Assembly: GCA_045538195.1 (NCBI GenBank)
Contig: JAZSRA010000107.1
Coordinates: 9,318 to 73,317 of the forward strand
Direction of reading: 5' to 3'
Length of the DNA stretch: 64,000 nt
From: SVTX01 sp045538195
GTDB lineage: Bacteria; Bacillota; Clostridia; Oscillospirales; CAG-272
In this document: piece after piece, positions 59,905-64,000 of the stretch
Layout: every line of letters begins with the position of its first letter
How positions within the stretch are numbered: the stretch's first letter is position 1
Position numbers and translations under genes: made by a program
Notes under the pieces: model-generated
What the model saw: only the letters and a program-made list of their open reading frames with translations
Told to the model about the DNA's origin: nothing
The model's database searches: none

Positions 59905-59944
59905 CGTTGTCCTCCTTTCCTAAAATCGCAAAAGTATCGGGATC

Positions 59945-60193
59945 TTAATCCTCAATTTTTGAACGGAATATAACGGCTCTGCAATTTGAGCAAATAGATT
60001 CGCTCTCCGCTATCGGTCTGTTGCATATCATACATTTTTTGGAAGATGTTCCGATTTCGCATTCCATACAGACGAGCATACCCTCGGGGATATCTCTGCC
60101 GCAGGCAATACAGGTGTTGATACTCGTATCAACGTACATCACCTTATTTTCCGTTTGTTGTTCTGTTTTCTTCTTTTCTTTTTGTTTTTTCAA
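59945..60193 (-). CDS. Small double zinc-ribbon protein
   Basis: The start is TTG at 60193, nine bases after AGAGG. The 82-residue protein has a Lys-rich N-terminus and four Cys pairs (CIAC, CMEC, CMIC, CSNC), enough for two zinc ribbons. Such proteins are DNA-, RNA- or protein-binding. Its place as second gene, right after the TetR-family gene, suggests a regulatory or assembly role in this locus; nothing more can be read. Confidence 0.75.
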   Translation of the reverse strand: MKKQKEKKKTEQQTENKVMYVDTSINTCIACGRDIPEGMLVCMECEIGTSSKKCMICNRPIAESESICSNCRAVIFRSKIED

Positions 60194-60213
60194 TTTTTAT
60201 ACCTCTGCACAAT

Positions 60214-60828
60214 TCAAGACGCTTTCGCCGAATCCTTGAAATACGTCATCATCATGCAGTACAGGACGTTGAAGATATGCGGTCTGTTTATTTCGTTATC
60301 TTCAAGCTCGCCGTTATAAACACGGATGGCAAAATCAAACATTGCGGTGAAAACACTATGTAAGATAGAGGCTACATCCGCTTCTTCCTTGAAAATAGAA
60401 TTCATTTCAGAAATCATTTCGTTAAAGAGCGTTTTGTGTGCCTCAAGCGAATTTCCTTTGAAATAAATCGAATAGTAATATCTGACATAGCACCGGCAAC
60501 GTTCTTCATTGCCCAAGATAAAATTCCAAGCCATCGAAAAGAACATACTTAGACGTTCCTTCGTATCCTGCTCAAAGCCGCCAACTGCCTCCACACCGTT
60601 GCGGAAGGCATAATACAGTTCCGTGTCTAATTTACGAAAGGCAGATTCATACAGCTTCTCCTTGCTGCCGAAGAACCGATAGATATAGACCTCATTCATT
60701 TTGTAATCGGATAAGTGTCCTCCACAAAGAGTCAATTCCTTGGTTGTCGCTTTTTCGAAGCCGCCCTCGGCAATAAGGTGAATTGCATTGGATATCAGTA
60801 GTTCTTTAACTTCAGCCTCGCGTTTCAT
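60214..60828 (-). CDS. TetR-family regulator, first gene of the surface-fibre operon
   Basis: The start is the ATG at 60828 (MKREAEVKELLISNAIHLI) behind GGAGGGAGG. The 204-residue protein has an N-terminal helix-turn-helix (about 8-58). Its recognition part is longer than usual (FEKATTKELTLCGGHLSDYKMNEVYIYRFFGSKEKLY), then a helical ligand domain. It heads the operon and lies 167 bases from an invertible promoter segment. In the present orientation no strong promoter faces it. It may repress or activate the operon once the switch is ON. Confidence 0.85.
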   Translation of the reverse strand: MKREAEVKELLISNAIHLIAEGGFEKATTKELTLCGGHLSDYKMNEVYIYRFFGSKEKLYESAFRKLDTELYYAFRNGVEAVGGFEQDTKERLSMFFSMAWNFILGNEERCRCYVRYYYSIYFKGNSLEAHKTLFNEMISEMNSIFKEEADVASILHSVFTAMFDFAIRVYNGELEDNEINRPHIFNVLYCMMMTYFKDSAKAS

Positions 60829-60994
60829 TTCGGTCCTCCCTCCATTCCTTTCTAACAACCGAATAATAATAAGCTCGGAACAGCATATAAGTAAACACTA
60901 CAACCTTTCGATAAAAAAACGCCCAATTTATATAGGATTAACTTGAAAATGGGACGGTAAAAGACAGGGGTGTTCACTTTATGCTATAAAAGCG

Positions 60995-61275
60995 ACATAA
61001 CGAGAGTTATGTGGTCAAAAAATGGAAATTGCTTCCCAAAGAGCATTGAAATAAAGAAAAAAAGAGCGCGACAAAAAGCCTTTCGCCAACTTTTTTTGAA
61101 AAAATTGTACGAAAGGTGTTTTTGTTACGCAATTTTTTATATACTTTTGAATAAATTTTGTTATCAGCCTGATAAATTTCATCAAAGCTATTGATTTTCA
61201 AGTAGCTTTGTGGTATAATTCCTTATGTATCGAAATAAATAATTGATACCTAATATCACATAACTCTCGTTATGT
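60995..61275. promoter_or_regulatory. Invertible promoter segment flanked by perfect 19-bp inverted repeats
   Basis: The left repeat ACATAACGAGAGTTATGTG (60995-61013) and the right repeat (61257-61275) are exact reverse complements, enclosing 243 bases. Each repeat is itself two arms (ACATAAC/GTTATGT) around an asymmetric centre (GAGA or TCTC), the layout of a tyrosine-recombinase core site. Inside is a strong promoter now facing right and a hairpin around 61074-61128 with T-runs. A tyrosine recombinase gene begins 40 bases beyond. Recombination between the repeats would turn the promoter toward the TetR-TasA-SipW operon. Confidence 0.85.
61191..61219 (+). promoter_or_regulatory. Promoter inside the invertible segment (currently facing away from the operon)
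   Basis: TTGATT (61191-61196), 17 bases, TATAAT (61214-61219), with an extended -10 (TGG directly before). After inversion the -10 would lie at 61051-61056 on the minus strand, about 220 bases upstream of the TetR-family start. Confidence 0.85.
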
Positions 61276-61315
61276 TGCTATCGGTCTCGGTGTGTTCGCA
61301 TCGGGATTTTTTCTT

Positions 61316-62155
61316 TTATATGATGAGCCTCATATGCTCCATCCTGCGCTTGTGTTCGGCGCCTGTTGTTACGATATAAATGCGAGTCGTGTTGATGCTT
61401 GCGTGTCCGAGTATATCTGCAAGCTTGGCAATATCCTTTTCCAGACGGTAAAAAGTACGGGCGAACAGGTGGCGAAGATTATGAGGAAAAACTTTGCTTG
61501 GAGATACGTTTGCCTGTTCACACAGTGCCTTCATATCCTTCCAAATGCTATTCCTACTCACAGGCTTTCCACCCCTTGTAACGAATACTGTTCCAGTACT
61601 AATTCCCTGCTCCTTCGCGTAACGGAGCAGTTTTTTCTTTAGCTCGGGGACGATAAATACACGTCTGTTCTTGCCTTTGCAGTTTACGATTGCTTCACCG
61701 TTCTTCAATGCCTCGACGGTGATATATTGCAGCTCACTCACACGGATTCCCGTAGCGCAGATTGTCTGAATGATCAAGTTGAGACGCTTGTTGTGCTTGG
61801 CGTTTGCCGCCTCAAGCAGACGGACATACTCCGAACGGGTCAGCTCTTTTTCCTCGGAACAGTAAACTTCTCTTTGCATTTTGAACTGCTTGACACACAG
61901 ATCGTGCCATCTGCAAAAACGCAAAAAGCAATTCATTGCCGCTATCATAGAATTGGCACTTGCCACGGCATAGATCTCGCCGAGCTTACTTTTATAATCA
62001 AGCACTTTTTGCTTGTCAATTTCCGCATCACAGATAAATGCTGCAAAGAACCTTACGTCCCGCATATATTTTTCAATCGTTGCCGCGCTCCTTTCCTCAT
62101 TTTTTAAATAAAATTCAAATTCCTGCATTTTCTTTGAGTCCAAAATTCTTTTCAT
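61316..62155 (-). CDS. Tyrosine recombinase (probable promoter-inversion enzyme)
   Basis: This 279-residue protein has an N-terminal SAM-like DNA-binding domain (about 8-95) and a catalytic domain with all expected residues: Arg 138 (ATGIRVSEL), Lys near 161, His 225 and Arg 228 (HNLRHL), His 251 (LGHAS) and Tyr 260. The size is that of XerC/D-like and phase-variation recombinases, not of large phage integrases. It lies next to the inverted repeats. Its mRNA end faces the invertible promoter, which in the present orientation would make antisense RNA against it. The start follows AAGGAGAG. Confidence 0.93.
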   Translation of the reverse strand: MKRILDSKKMQEFEFYLKNEERSAATIEKYMRDVRFFAAFICDAEIDKQKVLDYKSKLGEIYAVASANSMIAAMNCFLRFCRWHDLCVKQFKMQREVYCSEEKELTRSEYVRLLEAANAKHNKRLNLIIQTICATGIRVSELQYITVEALKNGEAIVNCKGKNRRVFIVPELKKKLLRYAKEQGISTGTVFVTRGGKPVSRNSIWKDMKALCEQANVSPSKVFPHNLRHLFARTFYRLEKDIAKLADILGHASINTTRIYIVTTGAEHKRRMEHMRLII

Positions 62156-62341
62156 AAAACACTCTCCTTACGCTTCGGTTTTGGTATTATTATTTTACCA
62201 AACAATTGCGAATAATCCTAAAACCGTAGATACAGATAGAGTTTTATACCACAGCTTATTATTGTATAATGGGATAAACACCCTCAAAAACATCGTTTTA
62301 AACGAAAATAGCCCCGAAAACTAAGTTTTCAGGGCTTTTTA

Positions 62342-62417
62342 TGGCTCCCCCCTGTTGGACTTGAACCAACGTCATCATATTAATAGTAGTGCGCTCTACG
62401 GACTGAGCTAAGGAGGA
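62342..62417 (-). pseudogene. Degenerate tRNA-Asn copy
   Basis: This 76-base sequence matches the intact tRNA-Asn (63110-63185) in the D-arm, T-arm and acceptor ends, including CCA. The anticodon arm is rewritten (CACTA CTATTAA TATGA), leaving only two possible pairs, and the acceptor has an extra C. It is most likely not functional. Confidence 0.8.
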
Positions 62418-62642
62418 ATATGAACGAAGTGAGTATTGCTCCTTTTTGCGAAGGCGGTACAACTCAGCTTGCTGAGTTAATACGACATGAGCTAAGGAGT
62501 AATAATGACTCCGCAGGCAAGATCGGTTTTTAATCGATTCACCTTACGGTATATAATAAAAATTTAATTGCGACAACGCCGCAATCAAATTTTCATTGGA
62601 TTAAATGGAAACAGCTAAACCGATGTTCAGTTTAGCTGTTAT
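62418..62642. repeat. Spacer of the duplicated tRNA-Asn/5S module, copy A
   Basis: It corresponds to 63186-63368. Both hold the hairpin AACTCAGCTTGCTGAGTT (62461-62478; 63229-63246), a repeated fragment of the tRNA-Asn 5' end (GAGCTAAGGAG) and a hairpin ACAGCTAAAC/GTTTAGCTGT after the 5S. Copy A carries an extra 14-bp-stem hairpin (62559-62593) absent from copy B. Confidence 0.65.
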
Positions 62643-62757
62643 GTATTGGCGATAAACTATCTTCCCGATTCGTCTCCAAGCAAGTATTGTCTCTTCAGCA
62701 GAGCTTAACTTCTGTGTTCGTAATGGTAACAGGTGGACCTTCTGCAAAATAACACCG
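62643..62757 (-). pseudogene. Diverged 5S rRNA copy
   Basis: A 115-base match to the two other 5S genes with scattered changes, for example in the CGGAATGGG region (CGTAATGGT) and in helix I pairs. It is probably a decaying third copy. Confidence 0.75.
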
Positions 62758-62776
62758 ACTAATGGTGCACCGTGAG

Positions 62777-62985
62777 GTGATATTTTGCATTAGCAAAACT
62801 CAATTAGTAAATCGCTTGCAATTTACGTAATTTCGAGCTAAGCTCGAAATGAGGACTCATGAACCCTGGTTGCGACAGCAACAGGTTTGCGAAGCAAACA
62901 GTCTCGGGGGCGATGTCCCTGAAGTGCGCATTACTTCGAAAGCTACGCTTTCTCGTTGCGAGTTTTGCCTTGCAAAACGTCGCAG
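62777..62985. repeat. Short-hairpin array 3
   Basis: It begins with GTGATATT (62777-62784), as in the other arrays, and continues with hairpins TTTTGCATTAGCAAAA, GTAAAT..ATTTAC, TTTCGAGCTAAGCTCGAAA, TTTGCGAAGCAAA, GAAAGCTACGCTTTC and TTTTGCCTTGCAAAA. It lies between the diverged 5S and tRNA-Lys, within the rRNA operon. Confidence 0.7.
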
Positions 62986-63011
62986 AAAACAAAAAAGCCA
63001 TTTAGATCGTG

Positions 63012-63087
63012 TGGTGCACCTTCAGGGACCCGAACCCAGGACCCACTGATTAAGAGTCAGTTGCTCTACCAACTGAGCTAAAGGTGC
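63012..63087 (-). tRNA. tRNA-Lys (CTT)
   Basis: A 76-base cloverleaf with acceptor GCACCTT/AAGGTGC, anticodon loop CTCTTAA, T-loop GGTTCGGGTCC and encoded CCA. Confidence 0.96.
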
Positions 63088-63109
63088 AAATATGATCTAA
63101 ATGGCTTAA

Positions 63110-63185
63110 TGGCTCCCCCTGTTGGACTTGAACCAACGACTCCCTGATTAACAGTCAGGTGCTCTACCGACTGAGCTAAGGAGGA
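63110..63185 (-). tRNA. tRNA-Asn (GTT)
   Basis: A 76-base cloverleaf with acceptor TCCTCCT/AGGGGGA, anticodon stem-loop CCTGA CTGTTAA TCAGG, T-loop GGTTCAAGTCC and encoded CCA. Confidence 0.96.
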
Positions 63186-63368
63186 ATATGAGTGAAACGA
63201 ATATTTCTCCTTTCAGCGAAGGCGGTACAACTCAGCTTGCTGAGTTAATACGACATGAGCTAAGGAGGAATATGAACGACTCCGCAGGCACGATCGGTTT
63301 TAAACCGATCTACCTTACGGTATATATAAATGGAAACAGCTAAACTATGTTTAGTTTAGCTGTTCTGT

Positions 63369-63484
<116 letters not shown>

Positions 63485-63636
63485 CCGTCCGTTTTTCACG
63501 GACTTTTCGTTTTGGTCTGCAGAAATTTTGCAAGACAAGGCGTAAGATCGTAAGGAAGGCGACGGTGTAGTTACCTACTCCAAGCCGACCGCATCGATCG
63601 ACAACGCAGTATTGCGAAATTTATGCGATCAAAAAT

Positions 63637-63751
<115 letters not shown>

Positions 63752-63870
63752 TTCCCTCGACCAATCGAAAGATAAAAGAAAGTAATGAGTCATAAAACCC
63801 GAAACTCAAACTATTCTTTTGAACCTCGTTGCATTCGTCATATAGCGATATATGCCTTGTGCAACGTAGG

Positions 63871-64000
63871 AGGTTCAAGCCCTCGGTCTATTAGTATCGG
63901 TCAGCTGAACGTATTACTACGCTTACACCTCCGACCTATCAAACTTGTAGTCTGCAAGTGACCTTACTCATTCTAGATGATGGGATATCTAATCTTGAAG
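63871..64000 (-). rRNA. 23S rRNA, 3' end only
   Basis: The minus strand shows the conserved 3' terminal region of 23S (CTGACCGATACTAATAGACC-type, ending GAGGGCTTGAACC). The 5' part lies beyond the window. The sequence just after it forms a hairpin (GTTGCA/TGCAAC, 63827-63864) that may be a processing stem. The exact 3' end is an estimate. Confidence 0.92.

Noticed and set aside
61007..61201. A 64-codon minus-strand frame inside the invertible segment
   Set aside because: It has no ribosome binding site, is very AT-rich and overlaps a hairpin; the segment is better explained as a promoter switch.
61316..62155. Phage integrase marking a prophage or integrative element
   Set aside because: No other phage or conjugation genes lie near, the protein is small, and the inverted repeats beside it fit a local inversion role better.
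62643..62757. A third fully functional 5S rRNA
   Set aside because: Changes fall in the most conserved positions and its partner tRNA-Asn is clearly degenerate, so it is listed as a decaying copy.

Overview
The window looks like a chromosomal segment of an anaerobic member of the Bacillota, class Clostridia, probably an uncultured gut lineage. This rests on the gene content: a FakA/FakB fatty-acid kinase pair, an Opp oligopeptide importer, meso-DAP dehydrogenase, a corrinoid-activating RACE protein, fucose and hexosamine glycan genes, a GPH sugar porter and SipW/TasA-type surface proteins. Promoters are classical (TTGACA, 17 bp, TATAAT) and ribosome binding sites strong (AGGAGG). The assignment is inference; no marker gene was searched.

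Layout. 1-1.5 kb: fakB-fakA (minus, fakA cut by the window edge). 1.8-10.6 kb: oppABCDF operon plus a DUF3899 gene (minus). 11-12.6 kb: purine permease (minus). 12.9-14.8 kb: leucine-rich-repeat surface protein and a polytopic membrane protein (plus). 14.8-15.8 kb: no intact gene, but a 231-bp element with terminal inverted repeats, a broken small ORF and an array of short hairpins. 15.8-20.1 kb: L-fucose isomerase and a sugar kinase with a divergent AraC regulator. 20.4-20.6 kb: tRNA-Leu and initiator tRNA-Met. 20.8-26.6 kb: TraX-like protein, two GH20 hexosaminidases and a RACE protein. 26.8-30.4 kb: ddh, a Zn/Mn-type ABC pair, and a collagen-like gene broken by an amber codon. 30.5-32.5 kb: KtrAB potassium uptake. 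32.6-35.1 kb: a second hairpin array, a DUF1295 protein and a PLP decarboxylase. 35.3-38.9 kb: a two-component system with small membrane proteins and a shared upstream box. 39-41.7 kb: MFS transporter and a LytTR/LiaF-like pair. 42-47 kb: GPH transporter, MglB-like lipoprotein and GH2 beta-galactosidase. 47-48.2 kb: MscL and a TM2-like protein.

The most striking part is 48.4-62.2 kb. It is one long minus-strand operon: a TetR-family regulator, a zinc-ribbon protein, a membrane-anchored beta-sandwich protein, two SipW-type signal peptidases, six secreted proteins with SipW-type signal peptides (three of them fused to long repeat or beta-helix regions) and a membrane protein carrying a ribosomal-protein-L15-like domain. 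Just upstream lies a 243-bp segment flanked by perfect 19-bp inverted repeats. It contains a strong promoter that now points away from the operon, and a tyrosine recombinase gene sits immediately beyond it. The simplest reading is a phase-variable (ON/OFF) promoter switch controlling a surface-fibre or biofilm-matrix locus, seen here in the OFF orientation.

The right edge (62.3-64 kb) is the distal end of an rRNA operon on the minus strand: the 23S 3' end, two good 5S copies, tRNA-Asn, tRNA-Lys, then a decayed 5S copy and a decayed tRNA-Asn. This shows a duplicated and degenerating 5S-tRNA module. Three arrays of short hairpins sharing the octamer GTGATRTT occur in the window, one of them inside this rRNA region.
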